Source: Nonomuraea sediminis
GTDB taxonomy: Bacteria > Actinomycetota > Actinomycetes > Streptosporangiales > Streptosporangiaceae
Reading direction: 5' to 3'
NCBI RefSeq assembly: GCF_018531495.1
Contig: NZ_JAHDTI010000021.1
Span: 62,001 to 126,000 of the forward strand
Length of the DNA stretch: 64,000 nt
The notes under the pieces: generated by a model
What the model saw: the letters and a program-made list of their open reading frames with translations, nothing else
What the model was told of the DNA's origin: nothing
Database searches by the model: none
In this document: piece after piece, positions 24,034-32,520 of the stretch
Position numbering within the stretch: position 1 is the first letter of the stretch
Layout of the letters: every line of letters begins with the position of its first letter
Position numbers and translations under genes: made by a program

Positions 24034-24898
24034 GCCCCTTGAGCCCCTTGCTCACGTCGTAGCCCGCCGCGCCGAGGCGTTGGCGTGCGCGGGCCAGCAT
24101 GTCCCTGGTCGAGGGCATGAACGCGCGGTCGTGGACCGGCTCGGGCAGCGAGTTCATGGTCAGCCGGAAGGCCTTGAGCGCCGCGGTCACCGTGGCCTTG
24201 GGCACTTCGGGCAGCACGCCGTACATCCGCCTGGCCCAGTCGGGCAGGGTGTAGTAGCACAGCGCGCCGAAGGGGAAGTAGGCCGGTTTGCCCGGCGACA
24301 GCAGGCGCAGCTCCTGCGGCAGGCGCGGCCACAGCAGGAACCTGACGGTCGCCGCGGCCTCCGGCGTGACCTGGAGGCTGGGCCGCGCCTGCTTGAAGTA
24401 GGCGTCCATCTCGGCCAGCGACCCGGGCACGTCCTCCAGGTGCAGGCCCACGTAGGTGGCGCTCTTGCGCTGCTCGCGCAGGTAGCGGTCGGCCTGGCGC
24501 TCGGTGATGCCGAGCCCGCCCCGCCTGGCCACCTCCAGGTAGGAGGAGACCTCCGCGCAGTGGACCCACAGCAGCAACTCGGGGTCGTCCACGCGGTAGG
24601 TGCGGCCCTCGCTCTGGATGCGCAGCTGCCGGTGGATGCCGCGCACGCGCCGGCCGATCTCGTCGGCGTCTTCAGGGCTGCCGAACGTGACGCGCCCCAC
24701 GAAGTCCGCGGTACGGCGCAGCCGCCCGAACGGGTCCTCCTGGAAGTTGGAGTTCTGCCAGACGCCACGCATCGCCAGCGGGTGGAGGGCCTGCAGCATC
24801 AGGCCCCTGACGCCGCCGATCCACATGGCGCGGTCGAGGTGCACCTGCCAGGTGACGCTCTGCGGGGGCTGGACGACGATCTCTTCGATGGTCGGCAT
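23969..24898 (-). CDS. MpaB-like oxygenase (DUF2236/latex-clearing-protein group)
   Basis: A 309-residue all-helical protein. It has MLQALHPLAMRGVWQNSNF with the conserved HP, RLRRTADFVGRVTFGSPEDA, and LLLWVHCAEVSSYLEV with a second His. These are the DUF2236 landmarks for a haem-binding oxygenase. The C-terminal 60 residues are basic and overlap the end of pqqE by 65 bp. It shows no signal peptide. The substrate is unknown. Length is usual for the family. Confidence 0.85.
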   Translation of the reverse strand: MPTIEEIVVQPPQSVTWQVHLDRAMWIGGVRGLMLQALHPLAMRGVWQNSNFQEDPFGRLRRTADFVGRVTFGSPEDADEIGRRVRGIHRQLRIQSEGRTYRVDDPELLLWVHCAEVSSYLEVARRGGLGITERQADRYLREQRKSATYVGLHLEDVPGSLAEMDAYFKQARPSLQVTPEAAATVRFLLWPRLPQELRLLSPGKPAYFPFGALCYYTLPDWARRMYGVLPEVPKATVTAALKAFRLTMNSLPEPVHDRAFMPSTRDMLARARQRLGAAGYDVSKGLKGLTDPRRWPGGDRRTPHHRSAA

Positions 24899-24911
24899 AG
24901 TAAGTAGATAA

Positions 24912-25802
24912 TTACACGCTATTGGGCCGGATGTCCAAGGAGCGCTTCTCCGCCGCGTTCCAGAACCTGACCAGCGTCTGCGCCGTGGTCTCCGGCGCCT
25001 CGACCGCGGGGGAGTGGACCGCGCCCGGCACCACCATGACCTCCGCGCCCAGCCGGTTGGCCATCTCGCTCTGCACCACCGGCGGCCAGCCGTCGTCGTG
25101 CTCGCCGAACAGCACCAGCGTGGGCACCTCGATCTGGCGCAGCTCGTCGGTGCGGTCGTGCATCGTCAGCACCTGCTCGGCCATCGTGGCCAGGCCCGTC
25201 GCTGAGTTGGCGAGCAGCCGCTTGCGCAGGAACGCCACGATGTCGTCGGGCACGCCGTTGGCCAGCGCCTCCGGCTCGAACCTGGTGTGCCACAGGTGCT
25301 CCAGGCCCAGCCGGGGGAGCTCCTGCACGATCTTGACGCCGTTCTCGGCGCGCGGGCCGACGATCGCGGCCGGGCCCGAGCTCATCAGCGTGAACGAGGC
25401 GAACTTGGTGCGCCCGTCGATGACCGCCTCGCGCGCCACCAGCCCGCCGAAGGAGTGGCCGACCAGGTGCGCCGCCTCGCCGCCGCCGACCAGCTGGGCC
25501 AGCAGGTCCACATCGGCGCCCAGCGCCGCGCAGGTGTAGGCCTCGGGATCGTCGGGACCCGGCGTCTCGTACTGGCCGCGCAGGTCGATCGCCAGCACCC
25601 GGCGGCCGGACTGGGCCAGGGTCTGCAGCACCGCGATGAAGTCTTCCTTGCTGCCGGTCAGGCCCGGCACCAGGATCGCCGGCAGGCGCTCCACCACGCC
25701 GCTGACCGGCAGCGCCTCCAGGGCCGCGAACGTGCCCTGGGGCGTCTCCAGCCTGCGGGGGGCGACGCCAGGAGGCAGGTTCAGGAATTGCGGCGTACTC
25801 AC
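24912..25802 (-). CDS. Alpha/beta hydrolase
   Basis: A 296-residue hydrolase. It has LVPGLTGSKEDF at the oxyanion turn, LAIDLRGQYETPG, the nucleophile elbow GHSFGG, the acid in LVLFGEHDDGWP and the C-terminal His in PGAVHSPAVE. I placed the GTG start at 25802 (reading STPQFLNLPPG); the open frame continues upstream but would cross into the divergent GNAT promoter. The substrate is unknown. Confidence 0.87.
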   Translation of the reverse strand: MSTPQFLNLPPGVAPRRLETPQGTFAALEALPVSGVVERLPAILVPGLTGSKEDFIAVLQTLAQSGRRVLAIDLRGQYETPGPDDPEAYTCAALGADVDLLAQLVGGGEAAHLVGHSFGGLVAREAVIDGRTKFASFTLMSSGPAAIVGPRAENGVKIVQELPRLGLEHLWHTRFEPEALANGVPDDIVAFLRKRLLANSATGLATMAEQVLTMHDRTDELRQIEVPTLVLFGEHDDGWPPVVQSEMANRLGAEVMVVPGAVHSPAVEAPETTAQTLVRFWNAAEKRSLDIRPNSV

Positions 25803-25884
25803 GTGGGGCAACAATACCCAGAGGTCAGAGCCTCGACACCGGCGAACACAGTACGCTGGTGCAGTTCTGGGAAGATGCGCGCTT

Positions 25885-26454
25885 ATGACCGAGCTTGACA
25901 TCCGTCCCGCCACATCGTGGCCCGACGTGGAAGCCGTCTTCGGTCCGCAGGGGGCGCACGGCGGCTGCTGGTGCCTGTGGTTCCGCGCCACGGGCGCGCA
26001 CTTCCGCGAGCTCAAGGGAGAAGGCGCCCGAGACCGGCTGCGCGCGCTCGTCGACGCCCCCGGCCCCGCGCCAGGAGTGCTCGCCTTCCTCGACGGCGCC
26101 CCGGTCGGCTGGTGCGCGGTCGCGCCCCGTGAGGATCACCTACGGCTGGCCAAGTCGCCCGCCATGAAGCCGCTCGACGCCGCCGAACCCGGGGTATGGG
26201 CCGTGACCTGTTTCTACGTGACCCGTTCTGGACGCGGGAAGGGCATTCCCGTGGCGCTGCTTTCGGGGGCCGTGGACTACGCGGCCTCGTGCGGGGCCAG
26301 GGCGGTCGAGGGCTATCCGATCGACACCGACCGCAAGCTGATGGCCGCCGAGCTCTACCACGGCTGGCGCGCGCTCTTCGACGCGGCCGGGTTCCGCGAG
26401 GTGGCCCGGCGCACGCCGACCAGGCCCGTCATGCGAAGGGACCTGCGGGCATGA
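25885..26454 (+). CDS. GNAT-family N-acetyltransferase
   Basis: A 189-residue acetyltransferase. The N-terminus MTELDIRPATSWPDVEAVFG and an AHGGCWCLWFRATGAHFREL segment resemble a GNAT subgroup with a Cys/Trp-rich N-terminal motif. PGVLAFLDGAPVGWCAVAPRE follows, then the acetyl-CoA loop TRSGRGKGIPVALLSGAVDY (motif A) and a C-terminal ELYHGWRALFDAAGFREV. The stop lies inside the left arm of a strong terminator. The substrate is unknown. Confidence 0.88.
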   Translation: MTELDIRPATSWPDVEAVFGPQGAHGGCWCLWFRATGAHFRELKGEGARDRLRALVDAPGPAPGVLAFLDGAPVGWCAVAPREDHLRLAKSPAMKPLDAAEPGVWAVTCFYVTRSGRGKGIPVALLSGAVDYAASCGARAVEGYPIDTDRKLMAAELYHGWRALFDAAGFREVARRTPTRPVMRRDLRA

Positions 26455-26495
26455 AGAAGGGCGCGCGCCGGTCGACGGCGCGCGCCCTTCTTCAT
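26451..26495. terminator. Strong bidirectional terminator
   Basis: A perfect 19-bp stem (26451-26469 with 26477-26495) closes a 7-base loop GGTCGAC. It lies between the convergent GNAT and helicase genes and even includes the GNAT stop codon. The arm ends in GAAGAAG/CTTCTTC, giving short U-rich ends on both strands. Confidence 0.88.
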
Positions 26496-26499
26496 CGAG

Positions 26500-28446
26500 C
26501 TAGGCCCGGCGGCGAGCGCCGCCGCCGCCTCCACCGCCACCGCCACTGGGACGGGGACGGCGGCGCTGCTGCTGCCGTTCGCTGGCGGCGGAGGGGGCGA
26601 TGTCGTCCTCGTCCGTGGCCAGGTCGGGCGACTGGAAGATCACCGTGAACGCGTTCGGCGGGACGATGCGCTCCGGCTCCCTGCGCACCACCGGCGGCGG
26701 CGTGACCAGGAAGCTCGGCTCCTGCTCGACCTCGTGGTCGGAGTAGTCCACCGGCTGCGGCTCGGCCGCCCTGACCCGCGTCTTCGCCGCGGGCTTGGTC
26801 TCGACGACCGCGGGCTCGGGGGCGAGCTCGGGCTGCTCGACGACCGGGGCCGCGGTGCGGCGGGTACGGCGCGCCCGGGGCGCCTCGGCCTCGGGGGCGA
26901 GGACGTCGGTCGTGGCCAGGGCGCTCTCGATGGCGTCCGTCGCGGCGCCGCGACGGGTCCGGCGGGCGCGGGCGGTCGCCGCGGGCGCGGCGGCTGCCTC
27001 GATCTCGTCGGCGGTGATGATGGCGGGGGTCTCCTCACTGCTGCTCATCTGCTCGACCTCCGGCGTCTCGACGGAATCGGCGGGCTGGCCGCCACGGGTG
27101 CGGCGGCGCTGGCGAGGCGCGCGGGGCGGACGCTCTCGCTCCTCGCGGCGGCCCCGGGTGCGGGACCGGCCGGTCTCGCCCAGGTCCTCGATCTGTTCGG
27201 CCGACAGGCCCGCCCGGGAGCGGCTGGCGTGCGGCAGCACGCCCTTGGTGCCCTCGGCGATGCCCAGCTCGGTGTAGACGTGCGGCGAGGAGGAGTAGGT
27301 CTCCTCCGGCTCGGCGAACTCGAGCCCGAGCATCTGGTTGATCATCTTCCAGCGCGTCAGCTGCTCCCACTCGACGAAGGTGACCGAGATGCCCGTCTTG
27401 CCCGCCCGGCCGGTGCGGCCGATGCGGTGGACGTAGGTCTTGTCCTCGGTGGGTGCGTCGTAGTTGACCACGTGGGTGACGTCGTCGATGTCGATGCCGC
27501 GGGCCGCGACGTCGGTGGCGACGAGCACGTCGATCTTGCCGTTGCGGAACGCGCGCAGCGCCTGCTCCCGCTGGCCCTGGCCGAGGTCGCCGTGGACGGC
27601 CGCGACCGCGAAGCCGCGGGTGTCGAGCTGCTCGGCGACCATGTCACAGGCCCGCTTGGTCTCGCAGAAGACCATCGTGAGACCGCGGCCCTGGGCCTGC
27701 AGGATGCGGGCCAGGAGCTCGATCTTGTCCATGCGGTGCACACGCCAGACGAACTGGCGCACCTGCGGGGTGATCTCGGCCTCGTCCACGTCGCTGTTCT
27801 CTGCGCGCACGTGCGTGGGCCGGTTGAGGTACTTCCTGGACAGCGCGACGATCTCGCCCGGCATCGTGGCCGAGAACAGCATCGTCTGCCGCTCTTCGGG
27901 GATGAGCTTGAAGATGCGCTCGATGTCGGGCAGGAAGCCCAGGTCGAGCATGCGGTCGGCCTCGTCGAGCACCAGCGAGGTGATCTGCGACAGGTCGAGG
28001 TGCTTCTGCTTGACCAGGTCGAGCAGGCGTCCGGGGGTGCCGACGATCACGTCGACGCCGGCCTTGAGCGACTCGATCTGCGGCTCGTAGGCGCGCCCGC
28101 CGTAGACGGTCAGGACGCGGGAGCCGAGCTTGCCCGCGGCGGTGACCAGGTCCTCGGAGACCTGGACGGCGAGCTCGCGGGTCGGGACGATGACCAGTCC
28201 GCGCGGCTTCTTGCGGTTCTTGCGCGGCTTGCCGATGCTCTGCAGCATCGCGATGCCGAACGCGTAGGTCTTGCCGGTGCCCGTGCGCGCCTGGCCGATC
28301 AGGTCCTGGCCGCTCAGCGCGAGCGGGAGTGCCATCTCCTGGATGGGGAACGGTGTGACGATGCCCTCGGTCTCGAGGGCATCAGCGATCTCTGGTGTGA
28401 CTCCGAGGTCTCGGAAAGTCGTCAGCGTGGCCTGCCTCAGTCTCAA
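26500..28446 (-). CDS. rhlE: DEAD-box RNA helicase, RhlE-type, with long basic/Gly tail
   Basis: A 648-residue helicase. All core motifs are present: Q motif (TPFPIQ), ARTGTGKT, PTRELA, TPGRLLDL, DEAD, SAT, then VFCETKRAC, ATDVAARGID and HRIGRTGRAGK. After about residue 430 comes a low-complexity Arg/Ala/Pro/Glu region with repeated RARRTRR, and the end is a poly-Gly run followed by ARRRA. Such tails bind RNA. The start is probably the TTG at 28446; no SD is obvious, so it is uncertain. It acts in ribosome biogenesis or RNA decay. In mycobacteria the same gene neighbours the ferritin-like gene. Confidence 0.92.
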   Translation of the reverse strand: MRLRQATLTTFRDLGVTPEIADALETEGIVTPFPIQEMALPLALSGQDLIGQARTGTGKTYAFGIAMLQSIGKPRKNRKKPRGLVIVPTRELAVQVSEDLVTAAGKLGSRVLTVYGGRAYEPQIESLKAGVDVIVGTPGRLLDLVKQKHLDLSQITSLVLDEADRMLDLGFLPDIERIFKLIPEERQTMLFSATMPGEIVALSRKYLNRPTHVRAENSDVDEAEITPQVRQFVWRVHRMDKIELLARILQAQGRGLTMVFCETKRACDMVAEQLDTRGFAVAAVHGDLGQGQREQALRAFRNGKIDVLVATDVAARGIDIDDVTHVVNYDAPTEDKTYVHRIGRTGRAGKTGISVTFVEWEQLTRWKMINQMLGLEFAEPEETYSSSPHVYTELGIAEGTKGVLPHASRSRAGLSAEQIEDLGETGRSRTRGRREERERPPRAPRQRRRTRGGQPADSVETPEVEQMSSSEETPAIITADEIEAAAAPAATARARRTRRGAATDAIESALATTDVLAPEAEAPRARRTRRTAAPVVEQPELAPEPAVVETKPAAKTRVRAAEPQPVDYSDHEVEQEPSFLVTPPPVVRREPERIVPPNAFTVIFQSPDLATDEDDIAPSAASERQQQRRRPRPSGGGGGGGGGARRRA

Positions 28447-28558
28447 ATGAAGGCGGACCTGCCGGGACCAGCGTCGAAACCGGGGTCAGCCCTCTCCAGT
28501 CATTAGCGACCGCGGCCCGGGGAGCGGGGACATCGGGAGGAATCCCCCGAAATAACAC

Positions 28559-28572
28559 AGTGCGGTCGCACT
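28559..28572. promoter_or_regulatory. Inverted repeat in the helicase/ferritin-like divergent region
   Basis: AGTGCG, GT and CGCACT form a 14-bp inverted repeat in the 198-bp gap between the divergent genes. It could be a regulator site for either gene. No protein can be named. Confidence 0.35.
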
Positions 28573-28644
28573 TTCACAGAGCAGTGTACTCGATAGCACA
28601 ACGCCAGCCGAGTTTCGCGTTGTTCCCGAAGTACGCTGCCAATC

Positions 28645-29289
28645 ATGGATGAGTCCCCTGGTGTCGTCGATCTCCTCGGTGTTCTGGCCTATGCGGAACT
28701 GAGCGCGTTCCTGCAGATGGCCGGTGACGCGTCCCGGTTCGCACCCACGGTCGGTGACCGGGCTGCCCTCGGCGAGCTGGCCGTGGCCGAGTACGCGCAC
28801 TTCAGGCTGCTGCGCGACAGGTTGTCCGCAATGGGCGCCGACCCGGAGGCGGCGATGTCCCCGTTCGTCGAGGCGTTCGACGCCTGGCACACCCAGACCG
28901 CGCCGGCCGACTGGTTGCAGGCGCTCGTCAAGGCCTACGTCGGGGTCGGCATCGCGCTCGACTTCTACCGCGAGGCCGCCAGGCATATCGACCCGTCGCT
29001 CGGCGACCTGGTCGACGAGGTGCTGGCCGAAGAGGACCGCTCGGAGTTCGTGGTCGAGCGGGTCAGGGCCGCGATCGAGGCGGATCCCGCGGCGGGAGGG
29101 AAGCTCGCGCTGTGGGCGCGACGGCTGGTCGGCGAAGGCCTGAGCCAGGCCCAGCGGGTGGCGGCTGCCCGCCCCGAGCTGGCCACGCTGCTGGTGGAGA
29201 AGGCCGCCAACGACCAGGCGGAGATCTCCCGGCTGTTCGCCCGGCTGACGGAGGAGCACGGCAAGCGCATGGCCGCCCTCGGCATCTGA
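28645..29289 (+). CDS. Ferritin-like fold protein (MiaE-type diiron family)
   Basis: A 214-residue helical protein. Glu/His residues typical of ferritin-like carboxylate diiron sites occur in AYAELSAFLQM, AEYAHFRLLRDRL (ExxH), DFYREAARHID, and VLAEEDRSEFVVERV. It resembles the actinobacterial ferritin-like protein that always sits beside the DEAD-box helicase (Rv3210c-type). Whether it hydroxylates tRNA like MiaE or stores iron is unresolved. Confidence 0.82.
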   Translation: MDESPGVVDLLGVLAYAELSAFLQMAGDASRFAPTVGDRAALGELAVAEYAHFRLLRDRLSAMGADPEAAMSPFVEAFDAWHTQTAPADWLQALVKAYVGVGIALDFYREAARHIDPSLGDLVDEVLAEEDRSEFVVERVRAAIEADPAAGGKLALWARRLVGEGLSQAQRVAAARPELATLLVEKAANDQAEISRLFARLTEEHGKRMAALGI

Positions 29290-29297
29290 AGCGTTAG

Positions 29298-29336
29298 TTG
29301 ACACTTACGAAAGTCGCCACTAACGTTAGTGGCGAC
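29298..29336 (+). promoter_or_regulatory. Promoter with -10 box buried in a 24-bp perfect palindrome
   Basis: TTGACA (29298-29303), 17 bp, then TAACGT (29321-29326) form a good promoter for the VOC/ArsR genes. A perfect 24-bp palindrome at 29313-29336 (half-site GTCGCCACTAAC) covers the -10. Since the operon encodes an ArsR-family repressor, autorepression through this site is very likely. The VOC SD AAAGGAG follows at once. Confidence 0.8.
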
Positions 29337-29350
29337 GAAAGGAGCATGCC

Positions 29351-29692
29351 ATGGGTCGTCCAGTAGTGTTCTTCGACATCGCCACCACCGACGCGGCGCA
29401 GCTTTTCGGCTTCTACAAGGAGCTGTTCGACTGGAAGATCGATGCCGACAACCCCATGGGGTACGGCATGGCCGACACGGGAGGCCTGCCGGGCGGCATC
29501 GGCACGGCGCAGGAGGGCGCCGCGAAGGGAGTCAGCATCGTGGTCGACGTCGACGACGTGCCCGCCTACCTCGCCAGGGCCGAGGCGCTCGGCGGGAAGA
29601 CCGTGGTCCCGCCGTACGACATCGAGGGGACCGGCACGCTGGCCGAGTGCACCGACCCGCAGGGCAATCGGATAGGACTGTGGAAGAGATAG
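29351..29692 (+). CDS. VOC-family protein, first gene of the ArsR operon
   Basis: A 113-residue glyoxalase/bleomycin-resistance-fold protein. Seen are VVFFDIATTDAAQLFGFYKE, LFDWKI, YGMADTGGLPGGIGTA, VSIVVDVDDVPAYLARAEAL and a final TDPQGNRIGLWKR, the usual VOC domain of unknown substrate. AAAGGAG precedes the ATG. Its end overlaps the ArsR gene start by 13 bp. Confidence 0.88.
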   Translation: MGRPVVFFDIATTDAAQLFGFYKELFDWKIDADNPMGYGMADTGGLPGGIGTAQEGAAKGVSIVVDVDDVPAYLARAEALGGKTVVPPYDIEGTGTLAECTDPQGNRIGLWKR

Positions 29693-30030
29693 ACCCCGAC
29701 TCGATCGACAACGCCATCAAGGCCATCTCGGAGCCGCGGCGCAGGGCCATCCTCAAGCTGGTGGCCCACCAGGAGCTGCCCGCGGGACGGATCGCCGAGC
29801 ACTTCGAGGTGACCAGGCCCGCCATCTCCCAGCACCTTCAGGTGCTGAAGGAAGCGGGTCTGGTCATCGAGCGGCGCGAGGGGACGAAACGGTTGTACCG
29901 TGCCAGGCATGAGGGCCTCGCGCCGCTACGGCAGTTCCTTGACGAGATGTGGGCCGAATCACTGGACTTCGCGCGCCGTATTGCGGAGGGTGAGCGCGGA
30001 CTGTCCGACCACCGAGCAGAAGCGGGATGA
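29680..30030 (+). CDS. ArsR/SmtB-family repressor
   Basis: A 116-residue winged-helix protein. It begins with GTG inside the VOC gene (EEIDPDSIDNAIKAISEPRR), then RAILKLVAHQELPAGRIAEH, the recognition helix TRPAISQHLQVLKEAGL and the wing RREGTKRLYRAR. It lacks the ELCVCD metal-binding motif, so it probably belongs to the ArsR subgroup that pairs with SRPBCC proteins. It likely represses the promoter at 29298. The next gene starts within its stop codon. Confidence 0.9.
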   Translation: MEEIDPDSIDNAIKAISEPRRRAILKLVAHQELPAGRIAEHFEVTRPAISQHLQVLKEAGLVIERREGTKRLYRARHEGLAPLRQFLDEMWAESLDFARRIAEGERGLSDHRAEAG

Positions 30031-30339
30031 CGTCGCCCGTCCCCGGCGCGCCCGGGGCTGCACCATCCGTGGTTGAGCCGATCCGCCGCTCGGTGACGGT
30101 CCGCAGCGATCGCGACCACGTCTTCGACGCCTTCGTGCGGGAGATCGGCCAGTGGTGGCCCACCCACCCGCTGTCCATCGGCGGCGGCGAGCGCGTCGTC
30201 AAGGTGCTCGTCGAGGAGCGCCTGGACGGGCGCGTCTACGAGGTGTGGGACGACCTACGAGGAGGGGTACAGCGGAGGCTGGGCCATGGTGCTCGACAGG
30301 TTCGCCGGGCATTGCGAGCATAAGCCTCACACCCGGTAG
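30027..30339 (+). pseudogene. Truncated SRPBCC/AHSA1 gene with internal deletion and frameshift
   Basis: The 5' part encodes a normal AHSA1 start (IRRSVTVRSDRDHVFDAF, EIGQWWPTHPLS, LDGRVYEVWDD). It then goes out of frame into an Arg-rich tail and stops at 30323. From 30253 the +1 frame reads TYEEGYSGGWAMVLDRFAGH, which resembles the family's C-terminal end, and stops at 30339. The roughly 60-residue middle is absent. Full-length relatives are about 150 residues. An in-place deletion in the ArsR partner gene is the simplest reading; a sequencing error alone cannot explain it. Confidence 0.68.
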
Positions 30340-30396
30340 CAGGACGCCGTGCCAGGGGTACGGCGCGGCTCGCCGTACCCCCTCGCGGAGGGCGAC

Positions 30397-30627
30397 CTAG
30401 AGGGTGCCGCCGAAGCCGACCGGCCTGTTCTCGTCTTCGCCGATCTCGATGAAGCCGAGGGATGCCGTGGGGACGATCACGCGCCGGCCCTTGGTGTCGC
30501 TCAGGGCGAAGACGCCGCTGTCGACGGCGAGCGCCTGCCTGACTGCCTCCTCGACCTGCTCGGGGCTCAGGTCGGTCTCGATGATGAGCTCTCGGTGCAC
30601 GGACCGTACGCCGATCTTGACTTCCAT
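30397..30627 (-). CDS. DUF3107 small protein (TB9.4-like)
   Basis: A 76-residue protein starting MEVKIGVRSVHRELIIETDL with LSPEQVEEAVRQAL in the middle and a final GFIEIGEDENRPVGFGGTL. This is the conserved DUF3107 pattern, matching Rv3208A/TB9.4 from memory. It lies downstream of the TetR gene on the same strand, as in mycobacteria. Function unknown. Upstream frame extensions are shadow. Confidence 0.88.
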   Translation of the reverse strand: MEVKIGVRSVHRELIIETDLSPEQVEEAVRQALAVDSGVFALSDTKGRRVIVPTASLGFIEIGEDENRPVGFGGTL

Positions 30628-30709
30628 GCTGTTCCCTTTCGACGGGCTCGATCCCATGGTCGCCCCTGAACAGCGCAAACGAGTGGATGATCGCGCCAAG
30701 CGAACGGGG

Positions 30710-31330
30710 TTACGCCGTACGCGGAAAACCGCTGATGCCGCGCCAGGCGAGTCTGGCCATGAGCTGCTCGGCGGCGTCCTTGGGGATCGAGTCGTGCTGG
30801 GTGACCCAGTAGCGGGCGCTGACCTCGGCCATCCCGACCAGTCCGACACCCAGCAGGTGGGCCTCGTCGCTGGTGCAGCCGGTGTCCTCCTGGATCACCG
30901 CGCTGACCATCTCGGCGCACTCGCGCAACGCGCGCTCCACCCGCTGGCGGACCGGCGCCACGTTGCGCAGATCGGACTCGAAGACGAGGCGGAAGGCCTC
31001 GCCCTGGCTGGAGACGAAGTCGAAGAAGGCGCTGAAGGTGGCCTGCACCCGCAGCTTGTTCTCGTGGGTGGAGGCCAGTGCCTCGCGGCAGCGGTTGACC
31101 ATGTCGTCGACGTGCAGGTCGAGCAGCGCGAGGTAGAGCTCAAGTTTGCCGGGGAAGTGCTGGTACAGCACCGGCTTGCTGACGCCTGCACGGTCGGCGA
31201 TCTCGTCCATGGCGGCGGCGTGGTAGCCGTTCTCCACGAACACTTCCTGCGCCGCGCTCAGCAGTTGCCTGCGGCGGGCTAGACGGGGCAGCCTGGTGCC
31301 CCGGGGCTTGGCGTCCGGGGTGGCGGTCAT
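30710..31330 (-). CDS. TetR-family regulator (conserved, Rv3208-like)
   Basis: A 206-residue TetR protein. The N-terminal helix-turn-helix reads RRRQLLSAAQEVFVENGYHA, AAMDEIADRAGVSKPVLYQHF; the C-terminal ligand domain is all helical (FFDFVSSQGEAFRLVFESDL). I chose the ATG at 31330 because AAGGAGG lies about 6 bases upstream; an ATG at 31372 lacks an SD. The DUF3107 gene downstream and the helicase/ferritin pair nearby reproduce the mycobacterial order. Confidence 0.9.
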   Translation of the reverse strand: MTATPDAKPRGTRLPRLARRRQLLSAAQEVFVENGYHAAAMDEIADRAGVSKPVLYQHFPGKLELYLALLDLHVDDMVNRCREALASTHENKLRVQATFSAFFDFVSSQGEAFRLVFESDLRNVAPVRQRVERALRECAEMVSAVIQEDTGCTSDEAHLLGVGLVGMAEVSARYWVTQHDSIPKDAAEQLMARLAWRGISGFPRTA

Positions 31331-31395
31331 GCCCCCTCCTTCGTCGGGCTCGTACGGGCTCGGTTGGGACATCCTATGGGTGGGTCGCCGTCACC

Positions 31396-31614
31396 TCACC
31401 GGTAGTCGTCGTCATCGTCGAGGCTGACGACCCGGTCCTGGTCAGCGGCGTCTGCGGGATCGACGTCGAGCGGGAACTCCCGCCGGAGGGCGCCGTCCTG
31501 CTCACGCAGCTGACGGGCCTGTTCGGCGGCGTCGGCCTCGGATGCCTCGATGGGCATCTCCTGCTCGTCGAAGTCGAAGGGGCGCTCGTCCCCGCGTACG
31601 TCCATCTCCGACAT
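31396..31614 (-). CDS. Small acidic hypothetical protein
   Basis: A 72-residue protein rich in Asp and Glu (MSEMDVRGDERPFDFDEQEM, final VVSLDDDDDYR). It has no membrane segment or known motif and is probably disordered. GGAGGGGGA precedes the ATG at a usable distance. Similar short acidic proteins occur in this position in related actinomycetes, as I recall. Confidence 0.65.
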   Translation of the reverse strand: MSEMDVRGDERPFDFDEQEMPIEASEADAAEQARQLREQDGALRREFPLDVDPADAADQDRVVSLDDDDDYR

Positions 31615-31647
31615 CTCAGTCCCCCTCCACGTGTGGACGGCTCCAGC

Positions 31648-32520
31648 CTACGCCTGACTGAAAAGGTCGCCGTGCTTGTCCACTCTGGCCAGCACGTCGG
31701 GTGCGGTGAAGACGAGGTCTTCTGGAGTCCTGCACGCTTCCACCTCTTCCCACAGCAGCGGCGTCGACACCGTGGGACGGTGCCTGGCACGCAGCGAGTA
31801 GGGCGCCACGGTGGTTTTGGCCGGGTTGTTCTGGCTCCAGTCGATGAACACCTTGCCCGGCCTGGCCGACTTCGTCATCACGCTGACCACGTGCCGCGGG
31901 TGGTCCTTGGCCAAGCGCTGGGCCAGCTCCTTGGCGTACACGGAGGGCTCCTGCCCGCCGTCCCAGCGCGTGTACAGCTGCATGCCCTTGTTGCCGCTCG
32001 TCTTGGGCACGGCCGTCAGGCCGTCGTCCTCGAGCAGGCCGCGCAGCAGCTGCGCCACCTGGCAGCACTCCACGATCGTGGCGGGCGCGCCGGGGTCCAG
32101 GTCGAACACGAGCAGGTCGGGCGGCTCGGCCTGGCCGTCGTCGGAGACCCGCCACTGCGGCACGTGCAGCTCGAGCGCGGCCAGGTTGGCGTAGTACACC
32201 AGCGAGGGCAGGTCCTCCACCACGGCGAAGTCGATGGTGTCCCGGTTCTTGCCGCTGCCGGGCACGGGCAGCCGCACGCGCCTGACCCAGGCGGGCGTGT
32301 GGCCGGGCGCGTTCTTCTCGAAGAAGTACGCGCCGTCCACCCCGTTGGGGTAGCGCTTGACCGTCAGCGGCCTGCCCTTCAGATGCGGCAGCAGCACCGG
32401 GGCGATGCGCGAGTAGTAGTCGATGACCTCGGCCTTGGTGAAGCCGACCTCGGGGTAGAGCACCTTGCCGAGATTGCTGAGCGTCAGCTCGCGCCCGTCC
32501 ACCTTCACCGGGACCTTCAC
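31648..32520 (-). CDS. ligD: LigD polymerase/primase domain protein (NHEJ)
   Basis: A 290-residue stand-alone archaeo-eukaryotic primase-polymerase of the LigD type. Motifs: LTLSNLGKVLYPEVGFTKAE at the start, the HLKGRPLTVKRYPNGVDG box, PPDLLVFDLDPG with catalytic Asp pair, TSGNKGMQLYTR (SGxKGxH-like), and VFIDWSQNNPAKTTVAPYSL. It fills gaps during end joining. The GTG start overlaps the upstream ligase stop (GTGA), so both are made from one mRNA. The phosphoesterase domain of full LigD is absent here. Confidence 0.9.
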   Translation of the reverse strand: MKVPVKVDGRELTLSNLGKVLYPEVGFTKAEVIDYYSRIAPVLLPHLKGRPLTVKRYPNGVDGAYFFEKNAPGHTPAWVRRVRLPVPGSGKNRDTIDFAVVEDLPSLVYYANLAALELHVPQWRVSDDGQAEPPDLLVFDLDPGAPATIVECCQVAQLLRGLLEDDGLTAVPKTSGNKGMQLYTRWDGGQEPSVYAKELAQRLAKDHPRHVVSVMTKSARPGKVFIDWSQNNPAKTTVAPYSLRARHRPTVSTPLLWEEVEACRTPEDLVFTAPDVLARVDKHGDLFSQA

